A program made the position numbers and the translations under genes. A stretch of DNA of 12,352 bases from Pleurotus ostreatus/Saccharomyces cerevisiae fusant (lineage: Eukaryota; Opisthokonta): positions 1-12,352 of the forward strand of contig JAMQCK010001071.1 of NCBI GenBank assembly GCA_024196135.1. Reading direction: 5' to 3'. Shown one piece after another: positions 1-8,478 of this stretch. The notes below the pieces were generated by a model that had not been told where the DNA came from, did no database searches, and saw only the letters and a program-made list of their open reading frames with translations. The first letter of the stretch is position 1; every line of letters begins with the position of its first letter.

Positions 1-940
1 AGTAACGCACTCGTCGTCTGTAAATCGCGCGAGGGATCAGTGAGCCGACAAATGACCTGAAAGCACAAAAACATACCATGGTACATGAAGCGAGTCTGAC
101 AGATAGGTAAGCGAGGATACAGGTAGAGCTGCAGAGGATCTGACGAACCTTCTTCGGGTTATCAGGTGCGTGGCGGACGTATCTGTCGTTGTCTTCGGGT
201 CTAGCGCGCGCGATCAGTATCGAGATCTTTGGTGGCAAATACGGCAACGTACAGCTCGAGTGACTGCGAATGGATAGTCAGTGATCTTCGTGCAGCCAGA
301 GCCGGGCTCGCGGCGCACCTTGCAGGATGCCAGCATGCTCTGCATCGTCACACAGACTGCCGTGACGCTCAACACGGGTGACCACTCGTTGCCCAATATC
401 GAGGCACAGATCTGACAGAGGTGGATGAGCCATTGAGCGCGTCGAGGTGAGGCGGCTGCACGTACATGACCGTTGCTGTAGATGTGCTATGCAGCGAGTG
501 AGCTTAGCGGACAGGGAGGGGAGAGTGGTGGCGCATACCGGGTGCACGGGGGCTTTCCTCGTGTTGTCCACGACAAACTGCACAGCGGGTGCGGAGATCG
601 GGTATTGGCTATCAAAGCGGAACTGGAGGAGGAAAGATTGGTCCTGATAATGATGTTCAGCATTGAGACGCTGGCCACCGCATGAGATGAGGCGCACCTT
701 GTACAGCGATTCACCCATCACCTCGATGCTGAAGATCCACTTCTCAAAGTCATCCGCCTGAACGAGTTTGATTCCTATAACCGCATAGCACAAGGACCAT
801 CAAGAGGTGCAGGGGTTGAGCTTCCGTGAGTCCTGCGCTCGGATCGGTATACACAGCATCGCACACTCACCGACGGGGCAGCCACTCATGTGGATCTCGC
901 GGAGCTCCTTCGCCAACCGCTTCGCCGCTATGCTCGACAT
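1..940 (-). CDS. Ubiquitin-conjugating enzyme E2 W-like (UBE2W type), 3' partial
   Basis: Takes ubiquitin from E1 onto a catalytic cysteine and passes it to substrates; animal UBE2W is known for modifying protein N-termini, and that specificity is inferred here. Spliced exons (minus strand): 940-871, 774-698, 643-539, 486-466, 411-319, 263-253, 200-149, 95-77, 17-1, giving 155 codons so far against 151 residues in human UBE2W, so the stop should lie just outside. Visible landmarks in order: N-terminal helix MSSIAAKRLAKEL, ADDFEKWIFSIEV, SLYK, FRFDSQYP, HPHIYSNGHICASIL with the catalytic Cys at residue 93, NEWSPVLSV, SMLASCK, PEDNDRYV, and the family C-terminus MYHDD. The start is the first in-frame ATG and matches the family N-terminus. 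Introns are 52-59 nt except the first (96 nt). Family confidence is high; the 11-nt exon is the least certain junction. Confidence 0.93.
253..263 (-). other. 11-nt microexon of the E2 gene
   Basis: The 11 bases join AAG (321-319) to the exon starting at 200, giving K-S-L-E-L-P-E-D-N. That has the same length as the family segment between SCK and the PxDN motif. The flanking introns look good: 318-264 (55 nt, donor GTGCGC, acceptor CGCAG, a CACTGAC branch-like site) and 252-201 (52 nt, donor GTACGT, an ACTGAT branch-like site, acceptor CTAG). Direct joining of 319 to 200 would break the frame. RNA data would settle this; no other in-frame solution was found by eye. Confidence 0.75.
466..486 (-). 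other. 21-nt microexon of the E2 gene encoding HIYSNGH
   Basis: This exon lies between two short introns (538-487, donor GTATGC, acceptor CATAG; 465-412, donor GTACGT, acceptor GTCAG). It encodes exactly seven residues, HIYSNGH, which join HP at the end of the previous exon to ICASIL in the next. The result is the conserved E2 W active-site segment HPHIYSNGHIC. Skipping it would keep frame but delete the residues just before the catalytic cysteine, so inclusion should be essential for activity. Confidence 0.9.
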
Positions 941-1490
941 CCTGGTCTCTATTGAGCTGCACGAGTTCGATGCGCGACCGACAACCAGCGAAGAACTGAA
1001 AACGAAACGCAGTCGAGATGAGAGAACCAAACAGAGAACAAGGCCCTCGCGCACGCGAACTGCACAAGCCGAGCTTCGACCCGGCCCGGAACACCGCGCG
1101 GGGGCCAGCGCCAAGCACACGTAACTGATGGCAAGCACGCACAAACACAGGCCAGCAAAACTTCGCGTCGATCGCGGACGCGTCTCTTCTTCAACAATGT
1201 CATTTTTTCCCCTCTCCGCCTTAGAGTCACTTGTGCTCCCGTATCACAGAAGGGTTCTGCAGGCGCTCGTGGAGAGGCAGAGCGACGTAACTGGTCGCGC
1301 AAGATTCAGTTGCGTGAGGCGCTCCCCAGCGTCTCGCGCGCGATGGCGGCGCGATACATCTCCTCTACCCTCTATCTACCTCTTTATCTCAGTGTTTCCT
1401 CAATGCATGCATTTTTGAACATCCCCCATTGCAGCCCCGGGTCGATCGGATTATCTCAGCAAGCAGAAAATGGCAATCTAGATATTCTGT
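941..1490. other. Intergenic region between the F-box gene and the E2 gene
   Basis: About 550 bases separate the 3' end of the F-box gene from the E2 start (both minus strand), so this should hold the F-box 3' UTR and terminator and the E2 promoter and 5' UTR. Open frames here are short, show no recognisable protein, and lack paired splice logic. Visible features are pyrimidine-rich stretches on the plus strand (about 1205-1220 and 1356-1390, so purine-rich on the transcribed sense) and a 12-bp palindrome at 1402-1413. No TATA box or poly(A) signal can be called with confidence. Confidence 0.6.
1402..1413. repeat. Perfect 12-bp palindrome AATGCATGCATT
   Basis: The 12 bases equal their own reverse complement with no spacer. 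They lie between the F-box stop and the E2 start. No function is known to me; it could be a dyad binding site or chance. Confidence 0.5.
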
Positions 1491-3276
1491 CTATGTAAAC
1501 ACCCCCAATATCTCCTCGTGCGTCCATTGTACGAGCTCACCGTCACTCGTCCGCTGCGGCCCATCGTCTCCCCCTTCCCCAATGCTTGGCTCCGAGTCCG
1601 AGTCCACCCATGAGCCATCCGAGTCCGAGCTGTGTATAGCCGAGGTACGATCCTCTTCGTCCTCCTCATCCTCTGATGGATAATATCTCCCAAGAACGTC
1701 GCCCTCGTCATCGAACTTGGAATACTTCAGCGCATCAGAGATCTCCGGGCTGCGATCTCTGTGCCAAATAGGTTGAGGAGGCGCAGGTTGTGGGGATTCC
1801 CTTGCAAATCTCGACCAGACTTCATCCCTACTATCTTCATCATTACCCACGAACCGTGCGTGCAGATCGCCTCGCCAGACGCGTATGCTAGAGGACAAGA
1901 GCATGACTCCAGGGTATTTAAAGTCACCGGCGTCCCGAGCGCAAGGCTGCAGAATGCTCTGTATGTCGCGCAGGCAACATAGGGCACAGTCGATGGTACG
2001 CATGCCACGGAATGCGGGCAGGCCTGCGGTGGCTTCGTTGGCTTCGTCGGCGTCCCCTTCCTCGTAGCGCAGAAATTCGAATCTGCGTCCCCAAATAGAC
2101 TCGCGCCTTACTTTTGCGGACATCTGGCAGAATTCTGACGGCTCCCAAGCATCGATCCAGCGCAAGCAGGGATGAATTTGGGGGGCCTTCGCATGCGGTG
2201 GCAGAACAATATGTTCAAGAAGCGGGCAGGCGTCGAGGATGGGCTGGACGTCGAGCGTGAAGTCGCAACTGTGGTAGTCGTAGTCCGTGCGGATGTGCAG
2301 ATAGCGCAGATGTGGACCATTTTCGGCGATGAACGGCTGCATCCAGTTTCCGTCACCCAGCAGGAAGGGGACGTTCCTCCACGCCTGCCCCCTCGTGATG
2401 CAACTAATCGTCAGGTTCTCCAGCACCGGCATCCGCCACCCGCGCGCGAGATACGTGAACGATGACCTGCCCCACTTGTTCACCTCACAGCTGAACGTGC
2501 GAAGGACGGGGAAGTGCAGCTCGACCTGCTGTGCGCTCTCTTCGATGAGCGGCAGCCTCAGCTCGACGAGCTGCGCGGCGAAGTCAACGATCGTGCGAGG
2601 GGTTGCGAAGAGCGGCGCGTCGTGCATCTCGAGGTTGCCGTTGATGAAGACCTCGCACCCCGGGTGGATATCGACGTCCAGATGGGTGATGTGCGCGATG
2701 TCAGCAACGTCCGGATGCACGAAGGGGAGCAGCAGCCCAAGCTCGAAGTTTTTGTACGCGATGAAGGATACGCGGCGTAAATTCTTGCACATCTGCAAGA
2801 GCAGACCCGCATCGTGCGTATACGCCGCTTCGTGGTGCTCCGCGACATAGCAGGCGAAGGCGAGCGACTTGATCAGCGGTGCGAGAGTTGGCGCCCTTTG
2901 TATCGTCTCTGCCAGTGCGGCTACTTGTCCGACGCTGCGGAGCCCGATGTCGGCGTAGAGCAGAGAAATTGAGGCATTATACCAGGAGTGGCAGACGAGA
3001 GGTAGGGCTGTCTTCATCTCCATGGCCTTGAGCCATGGCTCTTCGCAGATGGCATAGCGTGGACTGATCAAGAACGATGGTGCGACAGCCCGGTCGAAGA
3101 TGAGCTGCAGGATTTCCGCAGAGAGGTCATTGACCAAGGAGCTCCTTCCGGTGTACAAATTGCTGAAATATCGGTGACAACCGAAATCACTCTGCGGATG
3201 GATATTCTGGTCAATGAAGTATTCTGGTCGATGACCAGGTGCATACCTCGACGTCGCTCGAAGAGGTCTGTGACAT
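1491..3276 (-). CDS. F-box-like domain protein with acidic C-terminal tail
   Basis: Predicted substrate-recognition subunit of an SCF-type ubiquitin ligase; target unknown. Exons: 3276-3247 and 3191-1491, about 576 residues. The long open frame has no ATG upstream of the F-box: its most upstream in-frame start-like codon is a GTG, and the first in-frame ATG lies inside the F-box. A 10-codon exon beginning ATG at 3276 (MSQTSSSDVE) joins in frame through a 55-nt intron (3246-3192; donor GTATGC, CATTGAC branch-like site, acceptor CGCAG). Residues 29-92 resemble an F-box: LVNDLSAEILQLIFDRA, then an insert, then LPLVCHSWYNASISLLYADI. The middle is leucine-rich helical sequence without clear LRR spacing. 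The last 60 or so residues are rich in Asp, Glu and Ser (for example PSEDEEDEEDR). Such proteins belong to large, fast-evolving families in Agaricomycetes. An alternative 84-nt in-frame intron (3246-3163) would still need another start. Confidence 0.8.
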
Positions 3277-3666
3277 CGGAATGCAAAGGGATATGTTTGA
3301 GCTGTTGAGTCGAACTCTCCGTTGAGATTGGCAGTCACACTATGCGAATATGGGAAGCCTTTGACCAGCGTGATTTAAACATCTGGACATCGCACTCATC
3401 AATATATGCACGTGATGAGGTTGATAGAGAAGATGCATTTCTATACCGCGTCGTGTACTTACTTCAAACATGCTGCAAGGTAAGCTACAGAGTTAGCCAA
3501 CCAGTCCCTCAGAAAATTAGTGGAAGGTATCAGCTATAAGGGGGTCGGCAGTGGTGGCAGGACTATGCCGGTGAAGGGTCACGTGACTGTAAGTAAATGA
3601 GTGGCGCAGCGCGCGAAACATCTTTTCCTCAACTTTCACCTGTACTTGCGCGCGGCGGTCGCTGCC
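3277..3666. promoter_or_regulatory. Divergent promoter between the F-box and condensin genes
   Basis: The two genes start 390 bases apart and point away from each other, so both promoters must lie here. The region contains a TATAAG-like string at 3535-3540 on the plus strand and a perfect GTCACGTGAC palindrome at 3578-3587. A 65-codon open frame at 3342-3539 resembles nothing I know and I do not call it. Shared regulation of the two genes is possible but unproven. Confidence 0.6.
3578..3587. promoter_or_regulatory. GTCACGTGAC palindrome, E-box / Cbf1-type site
   Basis: This is a perfect 10-bp palindrome with the CACGTG core, 80 bases upstream of the condensin ATG and within the divergent promoter. 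In fungi the RTCACRTG form is bound by bHLH factors of the Cbf1 type. That a factor binds here is inference from the motif and position only. Confidence 0.5.
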
Positions 3667-6600
3667 ATGCCCGCTCGCACCCTCTCTCGCAACGACTCGC
3701 AACTAATAACAGGACGAACATTTCCCGAACGCCTGAAAGGAACACTGGACGCCATATTCTCCCAAGTGCAAGACCATGTCCAGAATCATCAGAAGAACCA
3801 GGTCGCGCTGTACAAGCTGCACTTCGAGGCGCAAGGCATCGCGAGAATACGTGAAGGGACGGTGAAGCCACAATCGGGGGAGGACTTCTTCCGCGACGTG
3901 TTCATCGAGCGGTTAAGCTACATCCTCGACTATCCTCGAAAGCCGCTATACAACAAGGTCGATCGCCTCGTGCAGTTCATTGGATCCTACGTGAAGTACA
4001 TGAACGAGAAGGGTGCGTGGCTAGACTCGTTTCCTAACGCAGAGGCTCACTCGGATCGACAGTGAGCGAAGACGCCGAGGAGAATGACGACGACGACACA
4101 TTCGCCTCCCGCTTCACGGCTGCCTTCATCCGCTACATCCTCCAAGGCTACAAAGCTACCAACAAGGCCGTGCGCGTGCGCGTCGTGCAGATCACCTCCC
4201 ACGTCATCTCCCATCTCGGCCAGATCGAGCTTGACCTGTACAACGACCTCAAGACGGCCCTCAAGGACCGCGTCCAGGATAAGGACGCGTCCGTGCGTGC
4301 GCTTGCTGTGACCTCCCTCTGCAAGATCGTTGACACGGCCACGGAGGACGAGGACTACGACACGGAAGTTGAAGAGCTCTTGCTAGACGCGTTAGCCAGC
4401 GATCCTGCCGCGGAGGTCCGACGCGCCGTCCTCGTCAACCTTCCCCTCGATGAGCGGCGTCTGGGATTCATTCTTTCACGCTTGCGAGAGCAGGATGCCA
4501 TTGCAAGGCGCCTGATGTACACCAAGATTCTCGCCCTGGATAGCAAGCCAGACGAGGAGCTTCCCTCGGCACACCCTAGCAAGCTGAGGCCAGAGCAAAT
4601 TACAGAGATTGTGAAGGCCGGCCTGGAGGATCGGGATGAAACCGTACGCGCTGCGGCTGCCCACCTTATGGCCAGTTGGTACGATGAGATGGCCGTCACC
4701 AAAGACAGGGTGAAGGACGAGGACGACGAGAAGCCTATCGCAGCAGTTATCGAAGAGCAACTCGTTACGTTCTTGTCCCTCTTCGACCTCGAGATTGGAG
4801 GAGGTGAATTGGCTCGCAGGGCAGTGGAAGCGGTATTCAAGGCGCGGCCAGAAACGGTTGGCAACCTGCAGTTCGACAGTGAGTGCAGCATTGGCCATAA
4901 TCCTTTGACGTGCTGACATTGCATCAGCTCGAACCTCTGAGGAAGACTTCACTCCCGAGTCTGCTCTCCTCATGCGCATCTTCGTCGACTACTGCAAAGT
5001 CCACGACAGCAGCCGCATCGACGCCGTCATGCCCGAGATCCAAACTCTCGCGATCGTCGTGCAGAAGACTTTCAACACCCTGATAGAAGATATCGACAAC
5101 GAGGAGCGGGAGGTGTTCATCGAGGGGCTTGGCACTGCGAAGTACTCCAAGATGCTCATCATCGACCAAGTCCTGCACACAATTACGCTCATGCCGATTG
5201 ATCTCTACGGCGGGCGTATAACCTCGGCTCTCATGAGTGCGTCGTTAAATCTGTTGTGCGTCTCGTGGATAGTAAGTATTGACGATGTGCGCAGGACGAA
5301 TGTTGGAACATCCATTACTACCTAGCGAACTGATACCGCGGTGCCTCGACGTATTGAGGGAGGTCATTCAGAACGAGCGAGACCTGATCATGATGGTCGT
5401 CGAAATCATGGACGAACTGCGTGACCCGGCTGCCAAGCGCGCCGCAGATGGGGAAGACGGCGAAGCGCAAGACGTACGTGCACTTTATTTGGACTGAACT
5501 TCGAAACCCCAGGCTTACATCGAACCAGCCCGACCGATCCCAGGACATCGACAGTCCCGAGGCGACACCGATCGCGAAGCGGCCGTACAACGAGATGTTC
5601 AAGAAGCCCGTGGCGGAACTGACCGAGGACGAACGGGAGCAAGTGGACGAGATCGACTTGAAGTGCCTGACACTCTTACAGTGCGTGCTTGAGCGGGTGG
5701 AAGAGGTACGTCAGGCCGCGATCTGAACGTCGAGACGACTTGCGATCTGACATCCCCGGTAGCCGCTAGAGAACAATGCGATGCTCATGGGGCCGACGGC
5801 GAATGTCATTCAGCCCGCCATCCAACGCGACGAGCTCGAGTTCAAGGAGAAGGGTTTGACCTGTCTTGGGCTGTTGTGTACCATCTCGCTGGTGCGTTTA
5901 TCTCGAGCTAAGATGTGCCTGAAGAGCGAAGAACGGAATCACAACTGACGCATCGACAGCCCGTTGCGCAGAACTCAATGGTTCAGATCCTGCAGCTCCT
6001 CCGTGATAAGAACTGCCCTCCAACGCTCCGCGTCAGGCTAGCGGAGATCGTCTTCGATACCCTGCTCTCGCATAGGCACTTCTATGTTGTGACGAATGAG
6101 GGGAAGATCGTGAGTCGCCTTCATTCAATTGTGCATTGTGGCTCCTCTATCTTCCTTCACGAGGCGCTCTCTAACTTTGCATCCCTTGCAGGTCAAAGTT
6201 GTGGTCGAGATCTTCTTCCAGTTGATGGTCAATAGCGACGACGACAAGCTGCTCGCGGTCGCAGCCCATGGGTTGGCGAAGCTCGTGCTTGCGGGCATGG
6301 CCAGCGCAGCGAGGACGGATGGGTGCGATGAGGATACAAAGGGAGAGGATGATACGAACGAGCGGTCGATGCTCGAGTTGGTGCGTCCAGCTGCTTTGTG
6401 TGTTCTGCTGTCGAATTTTGCTGAACCCTGTCCCTTCGCAGACGATCCGTAACCTCATCATCGCCTACACGCATTCGGACAACTTGTCTAATCAGCCGCT
6501 CATTCAATGCTTGCACCATGCCCTCAGCGTCTTCGCGCACACAGCGGCAATGAACAAGGATATCATGCGAAGTGTATGTGTGCTTCTTTACATCCGTGAA

Positions 6601-8177
6601 TCAGTGAGCTTACACACCTCGCACTTGCAGTCCTTCCGCCTTCTCTACAGACAACTATGCGAAGTGTACCGGCAGCAGAGAGACGAGGGCGCACTCGAGC
6701 CGAGTCGGGTGATCGCCATGTTCTTAGAGTGGACGGACCCAGAACGTGCTGCGTGAGTGGCTGAGCCAGATCTACCAAGCGACAAGTGACTAACTCGTCC
6801 CCAGCGCGCACGTCCAGGAAAAGATGACGGTCAAGGAGTGGAGTGTGCAGCTCGACCTGGCGAAGGACGTGCTGAGGATGTTGTTGAAGGATGAGTTGGA
6901 CAGTGCGTTGGATTCTTTCACCGGCAAGTGAGCGAACATTGATGGTGTGCATTTCCAGAGGACGAACGGAAGCCCTTATGCTCCATGCTGCCAGCGCTCC
7001 GACTACCGGACGGCGAGGACGTGGACGCGTTGAAGGTGCAGAAGGTCAAGCTCCTGACGGAGACGCTATTGAAAGGGGTAAGCACGAACCATACTTCATC
7101 CCAGATTCACGTTGCTCACCATGGACCCTCCCAGCGCCACCCACCACCCGGCAAAGGCCCACGCGACCTCGTCGAGAAGTTTGATAAGCAGCTCGAGAAG
7201 CGATACACGAGCCAGTTGGAGGGCTTCAGTCGGGAGGAGGCGAGGGAAAGAGACGAGTTCAAGGCGTTGTTCGATTTTGTGGACGACATGTTGGCGAGCG
7301 ATGGGGAAGAGGATCTGAAGCCGAGTACGAGGGGGTCGTCGAGGTGAGTTATACGTCCACCCTGTCCTCGAAACGGAAGGCAATCACGCGACCGCCGTAC
7401 TCATACACCATCGCAGACGTTCGGCGAGCGTGGCGACCGCCACGACAAGTACGAGCTTTGCACCGGAGGAGGATGAGGACGTGAAGCCGATTATCAGGAA
7501 GCCGAAGCCGAGGAAGCGGTATGTGTCAACTTGCGCTGATTCCCTAGAGATGCTCATGAGCCCTCGTAGGCGCGCGGACAGTGTGGCGAGCAGTGCAACC
7601 GAGGCAGAGCAGCCTCAGCGACCGAAGGCGACGAGGAAGGGAAAGGCACCAGCGAAGTGAGTTTGCTCTTCAGGTGGTACGAGAGCGTGGCTGACGTGAA
7701 GTTATAGGCGTCGTCGGACCTCAACGTCGGACGATGATGACACGGAGCTGGAGGGCACGCCAGAGCCTACACCAAAGGCACCGAGGCGGGCGCAGCCTAA
7801 GCGGAACGCGTGCGTGCTTACGTTTTCCTCATTTCATACAATGCTAATAGGCCCTTTGCAGCACCAAAAAACCTGAGGTCATCAATCTCGTCTCCGACGA
7901 GGAGGATGCGGCAAACGAGGCTGGATCTGGGGAAGACGACGACGACTTCGTGCTACCTGTCGGGGAGACCCCACGAGCGAAGCCTCCGCCATTGCCATCG
8001 CGCAAGAAGCTGCCGCCGTCCCTGCCTTGTCGCAACAGGCGCAAGCCTCCCATGAAGGTCGAGGGCGACGTCGACGCGGACATCAGCGCGCTGCTGCGAG
8101 GGACCGCCGAGGCGCCGCTCAGCGTCGCGGACTCCGACGAGGAGGAGGCGGAGGTCAGCAATCTGTTGATGGAGTAA
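3667..8177 (+). CDS. Condensin complex subunit 3 (Ycg1/Cnd3/CAP-G family)
   Basis: HEAT-repeat subunit of condensin, which binds DNA and the kleisin subunit to compact mitotic chromosomes. Exons: 3667-4012, 4063-4878, 4928-5236, 5295-5473, 5544-5705, 5763-5891, 5960-6109, 6192-6380, 6442-6573, 6631-6752, 6805-6902, 6959-7077, 7135-7343, 7417-7518, 7570-7656, 7708-7809, 7862-8177: 1188 codons plus TAA, against about 1015-1035 for human and yeast. The start is the first ATG after an in-frame TGA (3598-3600). Landmarks: N-terminal HEAT segment (residues 1-115), then an acidic patch (EDAEENDDDD) and HEAT-like helices such as KNKAVRVRVVQ-type (TNKAVRVRVVQIT, about 148-160), DKDASVRALAV and DPAAEVRRAVLVNL; MVVEIMDELRDP; the Cnd3 domain beginning near 625 at FKEKGLTCLGLLCTISL; then a low-complexity tail from about 975 with alternating basic and acidic blocks. 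All 16 introns are 49-82 nt. Confidence 0.93.
7862..7900 (+). other. Candidate SUMO-interacting motif in the condensin tail (VINLV + acidic run)
   Basis: At the start of the last exon the protein reads PEVINLVSDEED (residues 1088-1099). The hydrophobic core VINLV followed directly by Ser-Asp-Glu-Glu-Asp fits the classical SIM pattern. It sits in a disordered tail, where such motifs usually act. The function is inferred from pattern alone; condensin is a known SUMO-pathway target in yeast, but I know of no report for this motif. Confidence 0.45.
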
Positions 8178-8312
8178 TTTATCCTGTGGCTGGATGTCTG
8201 TTGTATTCTTGATTGATACCCTGTACAACATCGAATATTTCTAGTATATACCCTCTTGGATCCTGCAAAGTACCTACCTGCTCACGATACGCTACGCCAG
8301 CAGTACACGAAC

Positions 8313-8329
8313 TGTGACGAAATGTGACG
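8313..8329 (+). promoter_or_regulatory. Tandem TGTGACG elements spaced one helical turn
   Basis: TGTGACG occurs at 8313-8319 and again at 8323-8329, start-to-start 10 bp, which places both on one face of the helix. TGACG is the half-site of CRE/ATF-type bZIP factors. The pair lies about 150 bases upstream of the histidine kinase ATG. Binding is inference. Confidence 0.4.
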
Positions 8330-8355
8330 GTCGAGACTCGGATGTGGAACTAAAT

Positions 8356-8365
8356 CTAAAAATAG
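8356..8365 (+). promoter_or_regulatory. CTAAAAATAG, Rlm1/MEF2-type MADS-box site
   Basis: The ten bases fit the consensus CTA(A/T)4TAG exactly. In yeasts this is bound by Rlm1, the MADS factor of the cell-wall-integrity MAP kinase pathway. It lies 113 bases before the histidine kinase ATG. A site this short can occur by chance, though less often in GC-rich DNA. Confidence 0.4.
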
Positions 8366-8478
8366 CAACAGTCCGCTCTTTCCTTCCCCCCTCCATCCTG
8401 CAGTCCGATTTATCTGCTTCTCGTACTCTATCTAAAGTCCTACGAGGTCATGCGCAATAACTTATAACTTACACCGCC

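Larger units (their letters stand above)
8178..8478. promoter_or_regulatory. Intergenic: condensin 3' end and histidine kinase promoter
   Basis: Three hundred bases separate the condensin stop from the histidine kinase ATG, both on the plus strand. AT-rich sequence just after the stop (about 8205-8260) suits a 3' UTR and poly(A) region, with no canonical AATAAA. Toward the next gene are two TGTGACG copies (8313-8329), a CTAAAAATAG (8356-8365) and a pyrimidine-rich tract (about 8373-8400), the last being a common feature close to fungal transcription starts. No gene is supported here. Confidence 0.55.

Noticed and set aside
1178..1183. ACGCGT, an MCB-like cell-cycle element upstream of the E2 gene
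   Set aside because: A six-base match is expected by chance in GC-rich DNA, and nothing else supports it.
800..1302. Overlapping open frames of 90-117 codons upstream of the E2 start
   Set aside because: Arg/Ser-rich shadow translations of GC-rich DNA on both strands; only the segment 940-871 matches a protein family, as E2 exon 1.
2172..2850. Plus-strand open frames of 82-173 codons opposite the F-box gene
   Set aside because: They are antisense shadows of the F-box coding sequence, low in family-like features and without splice support.
3342..3539. Open frame of 65 codons in the divergent promoter
   Set aside because: No family resemblance, no splice context, and it overlaps the space where two promoters must lie.
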